Origin: Paenibacillus sp. FSL H7-0331
GTDB taxonomy: Bacteria > Bacillota > Bacilli > Paenibacillales > NBRC-103111
DNA length: 64,000 nucleotides
Assembly (NCBI RefSeq): GCF_001956045.1
Contig: NZ_MRTH01000005.1
Location: forward strand, 62,001-126,000
Reading direction: 5' to 3'
In this document: piece after piece, positions 42,481-52,241 of the stretch
Numbering within the stretch: the first letter of the stretch is position 1
How the letters are laid out: each line of letters opens with the position of its first letter
Made by a program: the position numbers and the translations under genes
Notes under the pieces: generated by a model
The model's database searches: none
What the model saw: only the letters and a program-made list of their open reading frames with translations
Told to the model about the DNA's origin: nothing

Positions 42481-44445
42481 ATGAAATTCTATAAAAATAT
42501 GAGCTTGACAAGGAAATTAATTCTCTCGTTCGCTATGATTTTATTAATTCCATCCTTGCTGATTGGAGCGGCTGCCTACATGACAGCTAAGGACCAACTG
42601 AAAAAGGAGCTGCGACTTACTGCAGACCAGAATGTGGCGATGATGAGCAGTTCCTTGGATCAATATGTACGGATGGAGATGAGCAATGTCGATGGATTGG
42701 CCAGGCTGCTGGCAAGCATCTCCATTGATCAGAAAGATACACATACACGAGAGCTGATTGACGCTTTTACATCAAATCATCCCGAGCTGGAGCTGCTGAC
42801 TCTTGGGAACGAAAATGGTGCGTGGATGAAATCTCCGGATCCGGGTGACCAAAAATATGATCCGAGAGAGCGGGACTGGTATAAAGACACCTTGAAAGAC
42901 TCCAGTAAGGTGGTCATATCGAATCCCTATGTGTCGGCAACAACCGGTAATACCGTAGTGACCATTGCGAGAACCTTGCCCGACAAAAAAGGAGTCATAG
43001 GAGTTAACTTGAGTCTTGCGAAGCTGGCCGAGTCTATCAATCAGGTCAAAGTAGGGAGTAAAGGCTATATTTATGTATTGGATAGAACGCAGCGTTTTCT
43101 GATGCATCGCGATCATAAGTCAGGTGAGGAAGCACAAGGGGATCATTACCCGTTATTTTATAAGGATGAGTCAGGAAGAGTAGAATATATACTGAAAGGT
43201 GAGTCTAAAGAGTCTTCTTACGGTACTGTGACCTCGGCCGGTTGGAAAGTAATCGGCACTATGGATGCGCAGGAAACGGAAGAAAAAGCTGCGAAAATTT
43301 TTGGCATTACCACGATAGTAGTTCTGGCCTCACTATTGTTCGGCAGTTTGCTCGTATATGGAATTATTCGTTCTATTAATCGTCCGATGAAAAGCTTGAT
43401 GGGCACCGCGATCTCTTTAAGTGAGGGGGATTTACGGAATAATGTGCTTGTCGATTCCAAATGTGAGATTGGGAAACTTGGGGATAGCTTCAACAAAATG
43501 GTCGGTTGCCTGAAAACGATGATTGTCGATATTGGGGAAACCTCGGCTTCATTAGCGGCCTCATCCCAACAATTGAGTGCCAGCTCTGAGCAAAATAATA
43601 AGGCTACGGAGCAGATCGCTTCCTCTGCTCAGGAAATGGCAAATGGTACAGTGACTCTGGTTGCACGTATTTCTGATAGTGCCAGAGTCACTGGCACCAT
43701 GATTAATGAATTGACCAGAATTTCCGAGCTTGTTCGCCGTTCTTCTTTGAGTGCTTCAGAGGCTCGGAACTGGTCGGATGAAGGTTCTATGGTGTTGGGA
43801 TCGGTCATTCAGCAAATGAACGTCATAGGAGACAAGGTTGGCGAGATGGAGACCATAGTCCGTGAGCAGGCATACCGTTCTCAGGAGATTTACCACGTGA
43901 TTTCGCAAATCACCGAGATTGCCAACCAGATCAATCTGCTTTCCTTGAATGCTTCGATTGAAGCGGCAAGAGCAGGCGAGCATGGAAAGGGATTTGCCGT
44001 TGTTGCTGCAGAGGTGAAGAAGCTGGCGAGCCAAACCTCGTTATCCTCGGAGCAGATTAATGTATGGGTCGGAGAGATCCAAGGTCAATCGGTTCAAGCT
44101 TTGAGGTCCATGGAATTTGCTGCGAAAGAGGTATATGAAGGCAAGCAAGTAGTCAGTCGGATGGGTGAGCTGTTTACGGATATTAAGCATAAAATTACTG
44201 ATGTTTCGGATCAAATGCAGGTAGCCGCTGAATCTTCGGAGAGTGTGACCAAGGGGACAGAGGAGCTCGGAGCTGTGATGAAGATCGTCTCCGAAATTAC
44301 GGATGCAACAGCGGAAAACACAGAGCAAATTTCTGCCGCCGCGCAGCAGCAGATGGCTTCTATGGAGGAAATAACAGCCTCGGCACAGGCATTGTCTTAC
44401 ATGGCTGAGGAATTGCAAACCAAAATCGATACTTTCAAGAGCTAA
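42481..44445 (+). CDS. Methyl-accepting chemotaxis protein with Cache sensor
   Basis: A 654-residue receptor. A membrane segment (about 12-32, [19 protein letters not shown]) and a second one (about 278-300) enclose a Cache-type extracytoplasmic domain ([24 protein letters not shown]). HAMP ([23 protein letters not shown]) precedes the signalling domain with tip [22 protein letters not shown]. Start is either ATG 42481 (AGGA 11 nt upstream) or ATG 42457. A single gene with its own hairpin downstream. Ligand unknown; the Cache motif suits amino or organic acids. Confidence 0.9.
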   Translation: MKFYKNMSLTRKLILSFAMILLIPSLLIGAAAYMTAKDQLKKELRLTADQNVAMMSSSLDQYVRMEMSNVDGLARLLASISIDQKDTHTRELIDAFTSNHPELELLTLGNENGAWMKSPDPGDQKYDPRERDWYKDTLKDSSKVVISNPYVSATTGNTVVTIARTLPDKKGVIGVNLSLAKLAESINQVKVGSKGYIYVLDRTQRFLMHRDHKSGEEAQGDHYPLFYKDESGRVEYILKGESKESSYGTVTSAGWKVIGTMDAQETEEKAAKIFGITTIVVLASLLFGSLLVYGIIRSINRPMKSLMGTAISLSEGDLRNNVLVDSKCEIGKLGDSFNKMVGCLKTMIVDIGETSASLAASSQQLSASSEQNNKATEQIASSAQEMANGTVTLVARISDSARVTGTMINELTRISELVRRSSLSASEARNWSDEGSMVLGSVIQQMNVIGDKVGEMETIVREQAYRSQEIYHVISQITEIANQINLLSLNASIEAARAGEHGKGFAVVAAEVKKLASQTSLSSEQINVWVGEIQGQSVQALRSMEFAAKEVYEGKQVVSRMGELFTDIKHKITDVSDQMQVAAESSESVTKGTEELGAVMKIVSEITDATAENTEQISAAAQQQMASMEEITASAQALSYMAEELQTKIDTFKS

Positions 44446-44507
44446 GCTGACACACAGATGACATTTTGCATAAACTAAGGTATGATTTGGATAGCTATGA
44501 ATTCAGG

Positions 44508-44534
44508 CGGCGTTCCCTTAAGGAACGTCGTTTG
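44508..44534 (+). terminator. Candidate terminator after the chemoreceptor gene
   Basis: GGCGTTCC pairs with GGAACGTC around a short loop (about 44508-44529), with one mismatch; a weak T tail follows. Confidence 0.4.
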
Positions 44535-44560
44535 TGTACAGACAGGAGTGAAGCGATGAT

Positions 44561-45877
44561 ATGGATTTACGCAAAATGAGAATTTATGATACAGAACATA
44601 CACATTCAAGCGAAGAGCGGGACGAATACGAGAAAGACTACGCACGCTTGATACAATCGCCTGCATTTAGGCGCTTACAGGGCAAGTCGCAAGTGTTTGG
44701 AGCGGGCTCCGGAGATTATTATCGGACACGGCTGACCCATTCACTCGAGGTTTCGCAGATTGCACGTGAAGTAGCCAGACGGATGCAAAAGGAGTATCCT
44801 TTTCTCGCTGCGCGCGAGCATCCCGGATTGATGCTGGACCCGGCTGTTGTGGAATGCGCGGCGCTTGCTCATGATTTGGGGCACCCGCCCTTTGGTCACA
44901 AGGGAGAGGAAGTATTGGATCGGCTGCTGGCTGAGGAGCATGGTCTCGCTTATGAGGGGAACGCCCAAAACTTTCGTATTCTGATGTTCCTGGAAAAACG
45001 GGCAGGCAGCGGCAGCGGTTTGGATTTGTCAGCGGCTGTGCTGCTCGGTATTAACAAGTACCCTTACTCTTTGGAAGAGGAGGGCAGACTTAAAGGCGTA
45101 TACGCGATGGAGTGGGAAGCGATCAACTACTTGCGCGAGGCATGGGCGATGCCAAAGGGGTGCGCAACATTAGAGGCGCAGCTGATGGACCTGTGCGACG
45201 ATATCGCCTACTCCACCCATGATATCGAAGATGGGATTCGGGCCGGTAAAATATTGATGAACCCGACATTTTTTGCAGATACCCGACTGCTTGAAAATCT
45301 AATCCAAGAAATCCTCGATGATGAAGGCAATGGAGCGGTTGGATGGGATCAGGTTGATATGCATGCCATGGTCAAGCAGGTGTTGGCTGACTATTTGACA
45401 CAATGGGAAATGATTTATTCCGAATGCAAATATGAATCCTCGCGCACGCGGCGTGAAATGAAAGCAAGATGGGTGAGCATGTTTGCCCAAAAGGTAGGGA
45501 TTATTGATGATCCTGCAAAAGGCTGGAAAAGAGTCACTTTCGTGCGTGACGGGCAGGAGGATCTGGATCTGCTGCGAACGATGGAAATCTTAAAAAAGCT
45601 GGCGTGGGTTACATTAATCAAGGATTTTCGGGTTCAGCGTTTGCAAAAGCGCAGCGAAATTATGCTTCAACGACTATGGGGCAGCTTCAAGGTGTATGAA
45701 ACCGGAAGAATGATTATTCCCCCGGATTGGACCCAAAGCTATGAGCAGCATAAGCATAAATGGAGCTGGCCGCGTATGGTAGCTGATTATATATCGGGGA
45801 TGACCGATGCGTATGCTGAGAAGGTGTATGCAGAGCTGTTCGCCAGTAAATCCGGATCGATCTATGAAATGGATTAA
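44561..45877 (+). CDS. dgt: dGTPase / HD-domain deoxynucleotide triphosphohydrolase
   Basis: A 438-residue cytoplasmic metalloenzyme. N-terminal motif FRRLQGKSQVFG is the family mark. HD residues are seen in TRLTHSLEVSQIAREVA, ALAHDLGHPPFGHKGEEVL (HD pair) and LCDDIAYSTHDIEDGI. The layout matches deoxyguanosinetriphosphate triphosphohydrolase, which cleaves dNTPs to nucleoside and triphosphate. It begins at ATG 44561 and is a single gene. Whether it prefers dGTP cannot be told from sequence. Confidence 0.88.
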   Translation: MDLRKMRIYDTEHTHSSEERDEYEKDYARLIQSPAFRRLQGKSQVFGAGSGDYYRTRLTHSLEVSQIAREVARRMQKEYPFLAAREHPGLMLDPAVVECAALAHDLGHPPFGHKGEEVLDRLLAEEHGLAYEGNAQNFRILMFLEKRAGSGSGLDLSAAVLLGINKYPYSLEEEGRLKGVYAMEWEAINYLREAWAMPKGCATLEAQLMDLCDDIAYSTHDIEDGIRAGKILMNPTFFADTRLLENLIQEILDDEGNGAVGWDQVDMHAMVKQVLADYLTQWEMIYSECKYESSRTRREMKARWVSMFAQKVGIIDDPAKGWKRVTFVRDGQEDLDLLRTMEILKKLAWVTLIKDFRVQRLQKRSEIMLQRLWGSFKVYETGRMIIPPDWTQSYEQHKHKWSWPRMVADYISGMTDAYAEKVYAELFASKSGSIYEMD

Positions 45878-45926
45878 TGATATGTAGTATGTATAAATTA
45901 TCCAATATATGTAAAATGTATAAATA

Positions 45927-46988
45927 TTAACGAGTCGTCGAAGCGGAATAGACAGGTGCAGCTGTCATCGATTTAAGACGCTGAACGAGCGGTCTTTCCA
46001 CATACCAATAAAAAATACAGCATAATAATAACGCTATCGTAAAGCAGAGCACAGTCGTGATGGTAGGACCACACCATACGTCAAGGTGAGCTGCTTTGGC
46101 GAGCTTCAGCGAGACAGACAGGAACCCAAGACTGGTTAGCAAAATCGAATAGGAAGCATTACCAAGAAATTGAGCGAATCCCAGCCATGGGGGAGCCACT
46201 GAACGCATAGATCCGATGCCAAGTAGAACGAGTGACGATCCAATGGTGTACAGAACATTCGGATAAGCGAAGGTCGGGTCGATATAACGCAGCACCCAGA
46301 CAACAGGGAAAACCATCAATCCTGCTGCAAGTGAGTAGCCTCCCTTGCCAAGGTTAAATCGGCGAATGGTCCACGCAATCAGCATCCCCAGCACAAATTG
46401 CAGATGCATCCCATCAAACAGAAAATGCAGCCATGCGTTATCCTTCATATGTATCCAACCACAATTGATGAAGCCGACGATCAGCAGCCACAGTGAAAAT
46501 AGGGCAAGGATCGTTTTTTTATTCAGAACGAACAGCAGTGAAAAGATCAAATAAAAAAACACAACATAGATGAGCGACCAGGCGACGCCAAGAATAGGTA
46601 CTTGACTGTAAGGCAGTAGTAACAAGGAGGTAATAATCTCCAAGGGCTTGGTTTCATAGCCATTACCAAACGCAGGAACGAGAAAATAGATCGGAATGAC
46701 TGCGGCATTGACCAGCCAGTAAAGCGGATAAATACGCAGCAGCCTTTTGAGCATAAAGGTGCCCCACATGTGTGCTTTTCCGAAATGCCGATGATAGAGA
46801 GTAAACATCAAAAAACCAGTCAGCACAAAAAAATAAGCATAGCCTCCGGAACGATCCATGCCACTAACCGCCAAAAAGTTAATATGAAAATATTTCTGTG
46901 CCAACTGAGAGGTGTGAAACAGCATCACCAGTACAACAGCAATACCCCGAGCGGCTTGAATCAGGGGAATGGTTAAGCGATTGTCCAT
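45927..46988 (-). CDS. Acyltransferase family 3 (OafA/YrhL) membrane protein
   Basis: A 353-residue integral membrane protein of about ten segments. The N-terminal block LIQAARGIAVVLVMLFHTSQL contains the catalytic His of the acyltransferase 3 family, and WLVNAAVIPIYFLVPAFGNG follows. Such enzymes O-acetylate cell-surface sugars. Start is uncertain: ATG 46988 has TAGGAGC 13 nt upstream, while ATG 47039 (17 residues longer) has only GATGAG. It is a single gene with nothing related nearby. Confidence 0.82.
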   Translation of the reverse strand: MDNRLTIPLIQAARGIAVVLVMLFHTSQLAQKYFHINFLAVSGMDRSGGYAYFFVLTGFLMFTLYHRHFGKAHMWGTFMLKRLLRIYPLYWLVNAAVIPIYFLVPAFGNGYETKPLEIITSLLLLPYSQVPILGVAWSLIYVVFFYLIFSLLFVLNKKTILALFSLWLLIVGFINCGWIHMKDNAWLHFLFDGMHLQFVLGMLIAWTIRRFNLGKGGYSLAAGLMVFPVVWVLRYIDPTFAYPNVLYTIGSSLVLLGIGSMRSVAPPWLGFAQFLGNASYSILLTSLGFLSVSLKLAKAAHLDVWCGPTITTVLCFTIALLLCCIFYWYVERPLVQRLKSMTAAPVYSASTTR

Positions 46989-47155
46989 GATTTCAAATTC
47001 AGCTCCTAATATTTGGTTGTTATCTTGAGCCGTTATCATCTCATCTGAAAGTGAAAATATGATGACAACAGCCTGAAGATTAGCTGAATTTTAGCTTAAA
47101 ATAATGAACCTACCGCAAGGGGAACCATTCCCTGATTAGAAGCCTCCTGACAGGA

Positions 47156-47794
47156 TCAGAAGCAGTTAAACTGCTCAATACGTTGAATATCCAAACCAAA
47201 ATACAACCAGAAGCCTGCAGGTCCAAAACCGTACCACCGGTAACCAGCTATGGAATTACGGCCGACGTGAGTAAGGAACATCCAGTAGGCGTCACCGTTT
47301 CTTTGCCAAATGTACACATACCGATTGATACATCTGCGGATACTGCCGGGGTCAACCGCTAGTGCAGACACGCCTGATTGCTGAGGGATGAAGGAAGGAG
47401 GTGGGGATTGTGGTCCGCCAGTTGCGCCAGGGCCTCCTTGAGGTGTACCGGGAGGAAAGCCGCCACCACCGCCGCCTGGAAAAGATGGAGGAAAGCCACC
47501 ACCGCCACCACCGGGAAAAGACGGAGGAAAGCCACCACCACCGCCGCCTGGAAAAGACGGAGCAAATCCGCCACCGCCACCACCGGGAAATGGTGAACCA
47601 GGAAAACCGGTGCCAGGCCCTTGTAATGAGCGAGTGGACAATCCTCCACCAGTTCCTTGTGGAAAGCTGCCTGTTCCAATTCCTTTGGAATCAAGCGAAC
47701 TGCTACCGGTGCCGGATGTCTGCGCCGTTACAGGAATTTTGTTAATACTTATCTTTTTTTTCGATTTTTTTGAAACTATTTGCTTTCGACTCAT
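47156..47794 (-). CDS. Gly/Pro-rich tandem-repeat protein
   Basis: A 212-residue protein. A basic N-terminus (MSRKQIVSKKSKKKISINK) is followed by a Ser/Gly stretch and four repeats of a 12-residue unit like GGGGGGFPPSFP, coded by about 36-bp DNA repeats (47460-47590). The C-terminal domain of about 60 residues (SIRRCINRYVYIWQRNGDAYWM, then GRNSIAGYRWYGFGP and FGLDIQRIEQFNC) recurs in small Bacillales proteins, sometimes mislabelled as transporter. A spore or surface role is possible. ATG 47794 has AAGGAG at 9 nt. Confidence 0.72.
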   Translation of the reverse strand: MSRKQIVSKKSKKKISINKIPVTAQTSGTGSSSLDSKGIGTGSFPQGTGGGLSTRSLQGPGTGFPGSPFPGGGGGGFAPSFPGGGGGGFPPSFPGGGGGGFPPSFPGGGGGGFPPGTPQGGPGATGGPQSPPPSFIPQQSGVSALAVDPGSIRRCINRYVYIWQRNGDAYWMFLTHVGRNSIAGYRWYGFGPAGFWLYFGLDIQRIEQFNCF

Positions 47795-47989
47795 CTTCAG
47801 CAGCTCCTTATGTTGGCTCTCATCACAACATATGCTACAAACGCCCATGTGTTACTTGTCCTGAACGCTCTTCTACTTGCTGCTGCCAAATTTGATTGAA
47901 ATAAAGTTTTCCATAGCTGCCTATAGATCTGATGTGATAAGTTGGAAGCAGCCCTATATATAAGGCATAGAGAGAAAAGGAGTGTTACT

Positions 47990-49384
47990 ATGCTGGAAGC
48001 TTCATCACATTCGCCAGCATCTTCAGGCGTAGCGCTGGATTTGCGCAAAACGGCACCATGGATTATTTTTATTATTTTTTTCGGTGTCCTCAATGAAACG
48101 GTTTTTAATGTTTCCACACCAAGTATTGCTGCACAGTACCATTTGACGCCTTCGGGGGTTAGCTGGGTTGTAACGATCTTTATTATTTTTTTCGGAATTG
48201 GTTCGGTCATCTATGGCAAGCTTTCTGACGTCTACAGTCTTAAGAAGCTCATCGTGATCGGTATTATCGTGTACAATATTGGGTCGATTGTGGGGATCGT
48301 GTGTCAGGCTTGGTATCCGGCGGTCATTGTGGCAAGGGCGATACAGGGAGCAGGCGCATCTGCAATTCCGGCACTAATCATGGTTGTGGTCGCCAAATAT
48401 TTTTCGTCTGCTGATCGGGGCAAAGTATTCGGAATTTTGAATTCCACCGTAGCTTTTGCGATTGGGATCGGTCCGGTGCTAGGCGGGTTTATCTCTGCAG
48501 CGTACCATTGGTCCTTTTTGTTTTTGATTCCGCTGTTTACGTTGATTTCAATTCCCTTTTTTCGTAAGGTATTGCCGGATGACGAGTTGCACGGCGGAAA
48601 GGTGGATATTCCCGGTGCGGCTATGATTGGTCTTAGTATCGCTTCGCTCGTCTTATTTTGTACAGATCCTACGTGGTATTACTTTATTATCGGTGCAGCT
48701 TTAATGGTTGGGTTCATCGTGCACATCCGAAGGGTGGATCATCCGTTCATCGAGCCATCGCTGCTTGCCAACCGCTTATTTCGCAGCGGGTTGATTGTTA
48801 GCTTCATTCTTAACTGTACCGTGATGAGCATTATGTTTGTGATGCCACTTCTGCTAAGTGATCTTAAAGGATTGAATACGAGCGCTATCGGCTGGATTTT
48901 GTTCCCTGGTGCGATCAGTGCTGTTGTATTTGGTCCGATCGGTGGGGGATTGGCGGATAAAAGGGGTAATAACTTCGTCATAGCGATTGGAGTCACCTTA
49001 CTGGCTTGCAGCCTGATTATGCTATCGTCGTTATTGGGAATGAATGTCTGGTTTATATCGGGCGCTATGGTATTAACGTACATTGGGTTTTCATTTATTC
49101 AGACGGCGCTGGCCAATAGCGTGTCTTTGACGCTTGATATGGAGCAAACCGGTGTCGGTATGGGTTTATTTAACCTGGTCGGATTTATATCGGGAGCTGT
49201 AGGGGCAGCGGCAGTGGCCAGAGTGTTGGACAAAAAGCTGATGAATTTCCCGCTTAATCCGTTGATGCACGAGGTGGGCGGATACCTTTACAGTAACTTG
49301 CTGCTCGTTTGTGCGGTGGCAGTTGTAGTTGGTGCGACCGTGTTTTTTCGCAGCTACGGAACCATGAAGTTTAAATCTCAATAA
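47990..49384 (+). CDS. TetL/TetK-like 14-TM MFS efflux transporter
   Basis: A 464-residue membrane antiporter of the DHA2 drug:H+ group. Family motifs: NETVFNVSTPSIAAQYHL at the first segment, GKLSDVYSLKKLI loop 2-3, RAIQGAGASAIPALIMVVVAK (motif B-like), and GIGPVLGGFISA (motif C, GPxxGG). The whole chain looks close to Tet(L)/Tet(K), but specificity for tetracycline cannot be claimed without comparison. AAGGAG precedes ATG 47990. It is divergent from the Gly-rich gene. TetL proteins also serve as Na+(K+)/H+ antiporters. Confidence 0.88.
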   Translation: MLEASSHSPASSGVALDLRKTAPWIIFIIFFGVLNETVFNVSTPSIAAQYHLTPSGVSWVVTIFIIFFGIGSVIYGKLSDVYSLKKLIVIGIIVYNIGSIVGIVCQAWYPAVIVARAIQGAGASAIPALIMVVVAKYFSSADRGKVFGILNSTVAFAIGIGPVLGGFISAAYHWSFLFLIPLFTLISIPFFRKVLPDDELHGGKVDIPGAAMIGLSIASLVLFCTDPTWYYFIIGAALMVGFIVHIRRVDHPFIEPSLLANRLFRSGLIVSFILNCTVMSIMFVMPLLLSDLKGLNTSAIGWILFPGAISAVVFGPIGGGLADKRGNNFVIAIGVTLLACSLIMLSSLLGMNVWFISGAMVLTYIGFSFIQTALANSVSLTLDMEQTGVGMGLFNLVGFISGAVGAAAVARVLDKKLMNFPLNPLMHEVGGYLYSNLLLVCAVAVVVGATVFFRSYGTMKFKSQ

Positions 49385-49399
49385 GATCGGCAGCTATTC

Positions 49400-49433
49400 A
49401 GTCCCCTTCCATCTGTTGGAAGAGGACTTTTTG
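49400..49433 (+). terminator. Terminator of the MFS gene
   Basis: AGTCCCCTTCC (49400-49410) pairs with GGAAGAGGACT (49418-49428), with one mismatch, then TTTT. Confidence 0.8.
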
Positions 49434-49436
49434 AGT

Positions 49437-50216
49437 TCAGGACAAACTTATTTTATTAGCTAAGAAGGTAACCGTAGTTCCTTGACCAGGCTCACTCTGA
49501 ATGTGCAGTCCTTTGCCATATATTTGCTTCAAACGTCAGTCTGTATTACGCACACCGATTCCAGCCCTAAGGTTGGAGGAGCTGTCGAGTATTTGCAGCC
49601 GCGTCTTCTCATCCATTCCCACGCCGTTATCGATGATCGATATTTCCACGTGCTTGACATGCTCGATAATTTGGAGCCGCACCGTTCCGCCTTGGGAGCG
49701 CATTAATGCACCGTGTCGGACTGCGTTTTCAATCAATGGCTGAATAGAGAGGGGAGGGATAAGCAAGGATAGATTTTTATCCACCTCCCACACAATTTGC
49801 AGCCTTTCTTCAAAACGTTCCTTTTCGATATATAAATAAGAACGAACGAGATCCAGTTCATGGGTGAGCGGAACGAGTCGATCCAGATTATGTGAATTAA
49901 AGCTAGCACGTAAATAATTTCCAAACGTTTCTAGTAGTGCGCGCATGCGGTTAGTATCAATATCGCTTAAAGCCGCTATGGAGTTTAACGTGTTCAATAA
50001 GAAATGCGGCTGGATTTGTGCCTGTAGATACGCCGCTTCAATGCGCAGCTGATCACGCACGGACTTTTTTAATGCTGTTAAAGCTCTCACTCTGGACATC
50101 AGTTCCATCGTATCCATTGGTTTAGTAACGTAATCGTTGGTACCTGCAATGAAACCGAACTCTATATCTTCAGGTCGATTGCGTGCGGTGAGAAGCAGTA
50201 TGGGCAGCTCAGACAT
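49437..50216 (-). pseudogene. Remnant of a receiver/LytS-type sensor kinase
   Basis: The frame from 50216 to 49539 codes for the second half of a receiver domain (LPILLLTARNRPEDIEFGFIAG, GTNDYVTKPMD) and a LytS/YesM-type kinase region with QIQPHFLLNTLNSIAALSD and a GHKL ATPase box (LIENAVRHGA, NGVGMDEKTR). It stops at TGA 49536-49538, inside the GIGVRNTD segment where kinases read on into an RLKQIYG block; in this frame the text continues after the stop with RLKQIYGKGL to a stop at 49437. Nothing upstream of 50216 encodes the first half of the receiver. Hence a 5'-truncated gene with one nonsense codon. Confidence 0.8.
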
Positions 50217-50381
50217 GGAAAAACGTTAAAAACGAAGCTATTTCTTTATTTATGTCAAAAAAGTTTCCATTTAATACCTGAGCAGCGTGAGTATCGCTTG
50301 AAGGTAATTGCCCAATTTTGTATAGGGAAAATGTTCGAAAGATGAGTAAATATTCGGTTATATAAATAGCTTGATTTTTTA

Positions 50382-50421
50382 GTAACCATTGGTTACTATA
50401 TAGTTAATAACCAATGGTTAC
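50382..50421. promoter_or_regulatory. Two tandem operators of the TetR-type regulator
   Basis: GTAACCATTGGTTAC (50382-50396) and TAACCAATGGTTA (50408-50420) share the palindrome TAACCA-N-TGGTTA. A TATATA (50397-50402) lies between. The centres are about 25 bp apart. They lie just before the TetR-type gene, which suggests autoregulation. Confidence 0.75.
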
Positions 50422-50446
50422 ACATGTAGAAAGGTGATGAGTAGAT

Positions 50447-51250
50447 ATGGAAAGTAGCGATAAAAGCATTCGTAAGCAGGGCGAGAGAGCGGAGGAAACG
50501 AAGCGCAATATTGCCGAATCAGCAGCAAAACTGTTTACAGCAAGAGGCTATGATGCAGTCACTATGCGGGAAATTGCGAAGGATGCGGGCTGCTCCCATA
50601 CAACCATTTATTTATATTTTAAGGATAAGGAAGTACTTCTGGAGCAGCTTGCGATACCGCCGCTGCAAACTCTTGAGACGCTCCTATTATCGATACAGGC
50701 GCATGAGGAATGGTCAGAGGCTGAGAAGCTGAAGGAGAAGAGCCGTCAGTTTTTACGGTTTTGCCTGTCACACAAAAGCATGGTGGCCGTTATTCTTGGA
50801 GTGAAGTCCGTGAGGGTGGATGAGAAGGATCCTGAGGGGGACGTAAACAAGCTGCGCAATCGGATATTCGGCTATTTAACTGAAGGCATTGAGCACTTCA
50901 TACCAGCGGCTAATGAACAGGAACGAATCGATCAATCACGTATTTATTTTTTCATGTTGTACGGAATGGTTTTCACTTATATGAACAGTGAAGAACCGCT
51001 GGAACCGCTGCTCAAGCGGATTTTACCCATTATGGATAAAGCAATTGAGGTTCTGCTAGCTGGTATGCTGCACAAGAGGGACAGTAGTCAGTTGGTGACA
51101 GCCGTGAAGCCGGAAACGCAGCAGGATAAGAAGCAGGGTAAGCGGGAAAAATTGGAGAAGCAAGAAAAACAGGAGAAACAAGAAAAGCAGGACAAAAAAC
51201 AGGATAAAAAGCGTAAGGACAAAAAGTCGAAAAAGCAGGAGGAAAAATAG
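50447..51250 (+). CDS. TetR family transcriptional regulator with Lys-rich tail
   Basis: A 267-residue regulator. The HTH is at about residues 20-65 (AAKLFTARGYDAVTMREIAKDAGCSHTTIYLYFKDKEVLLEQL). A C-terminal effector domain (about 70-200) is followed by a 40-residue basic/polar tail of EKQ/KKQ repeats ending KSKKQEEK. Most TetR proteins lack such a tail. Start ATG 50447. It lies 2 nt ahead of the metallo-hydrolase gene and is likely its regulator. Confidence 0.88.
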   Translation: MESSDKSIRKQGERAEETKRNIAESAAKLFTARGYDAVTMREIAKDAGCSHTTIYLYFKDKEVLLEQLAIPPLQTLETLLLSIQAHEEWSEAEKLKEKSRQFLRFCLSHKSMVAVILGVKSVRVDEKDPEGDVNKLRNRIFGYLTEGIEHFIPAANEQERIDQSRIYFFMLYGMVFTYMNSEEPLEPLLKRILPIMDKAIEVLLAGMLHKRDSSQLVTAVKPETQQDKKQGKREKLEKQEKQEKQEKQDKKQDKKRKDKKSKKQEEK

Positions 51251-51252
51251 CT

Positions 51253-51987
51253 ATGAAAATCGTACGGATTTCCGAGCATATTTGGGCGTGCAAAATATGG
51301 TTAGTCATCCCGATCACAGTATGGATCGTGAAGTCGGAACAGGGACTTTCGCTGGTTGATACAGGCATTTCCTTAATGGCCGGCGGCCTGCTTAAGCAAA
51401 TGCAGCAGATGGATGCGCCACTGGAGCGAATTTTATTAACCCATGGTCATTCCGACCACGTTGGCAGTATCAAAAAGATCCGACAGCAGCTTCATGTTCC
51501 TGTATTTGCTCATGCCGAGGAAATTCCTTATATGGAGGGCAAGCTTCCCTACCCGCGCCGATCCAAAGCAGAGGCATCTGTAGACATCGGCTTGGTCCAA
51601 CCACTCGCTGATTCTAGCGAGAGTAATGCATCTTTCCATGCTGAGCAAGCTTCAGATTCAGGTACCGGACAAGAAGCACGTTCAGGTGATATGCATGCTT
51701 TGGACATCATAGGAGGACTCACACCCTATCTGACACCTGGGCACTCTCCGGGTCATGTTGCTTATTATCATCAAGAAGATAACGTATTGCTGGCGGGAGA
51801 TCTGTTTACTGCGAACAGAGGCAAGCTCAAAAAGCCAATGGCGATGTTCACAGGTGATATGCAGCAAGCGATAGAGAGCAGTTCCATTATCGAGCAGCTT
51901 AAGCCTAAGGTACTCAGCGTTTGTCACGGTGGAGAGGTATACTCTCCGTATGAGCAGTATGAAGCATTTCGACTTGCGTTTAAGTAA
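51253..51987 (+). CDS. MBL-fold metallo-hydrolase
   Basis: A 244-residue cytoplasmic protein of the metallo-beta-lactamase fold. The signature LTHGHSDHVGSI gives the HxHxDH zinc ligands (about residues 59-65); a second histidine GHSPGHVAYYH and the AGDLFTANRG Asp are near residues 160-190, and a His in VCHGG near 230. The substrate is unknown; glyoxalase II-like or quorum-lactone-like activities are possible. It follows the TetR gene by 2 nt in one operon. Confidence 0.86.
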   Translation: MKIVRISEHIWACKIWLVIPITVWIVKSEQGLSLVDTGISLMAGGLLKQMQQMDAPLERILLTHGHSDHVGSIKKIRQQLHVPVFAHAEEIPYMEGKLPYPRRSKAEASVDIGLVQPLADSSESNASFHAEQASDSGTGQEARSGDMHALDIIGGLTPYLTPGHSPGHVAYYHQEDNVLLAGDLFTANRGKLKKPMAMFTGDMQQAIESSSIIEQLKPKVLSVCHGGEVYSPYEQYEAFRLAFK

Positions 51988-52056
51988 CGTATTGATCTGT
52001 ATCATTTATTTTTGTAAAAGGTATTGTCGAGGCTAGCAATCTATAGTAAGATCGAA

Positions 52057-52113
52057 TTAAGCGCTTAACCTAATCAGGTTCAAGCGTAAGATTTTTACAG
52101 GTTAAGCGCTTAA
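52057..52113. promoter_or_regulatory. Two identical palindromes upstream of the iol operon
   Basis: TTAAGCGCTTAA occurs at 52057-52068 and 52102-52113, 45 bp apart. Flanks of one are the reverse complement of the other (AA..CC against GG..TC). The central GC form fits a LacI-family operator. An inner AACCT-AATC-AGGTT repeat is at 52067-52080. Likely the iol regulator's sites; the regulator gene is not in the window. Confidence 0.7.
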
Positions 52114-52241
52114 TCAACCTTGTTATTCATAAATAATACTAATGTATGCTGCTATGAACATCAGATCACTACAAATTGCCATTACTATTGGCGAACCCAA
52201 TCACTGTTAATTGAATGAATCGATGGAAGGGAGACACGTGA

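Noticed and set aside
47450..47600. CRISPR array
   Set aside because: The 36-bp repeats are inside an open frame and contiguous, with no unique spacers.
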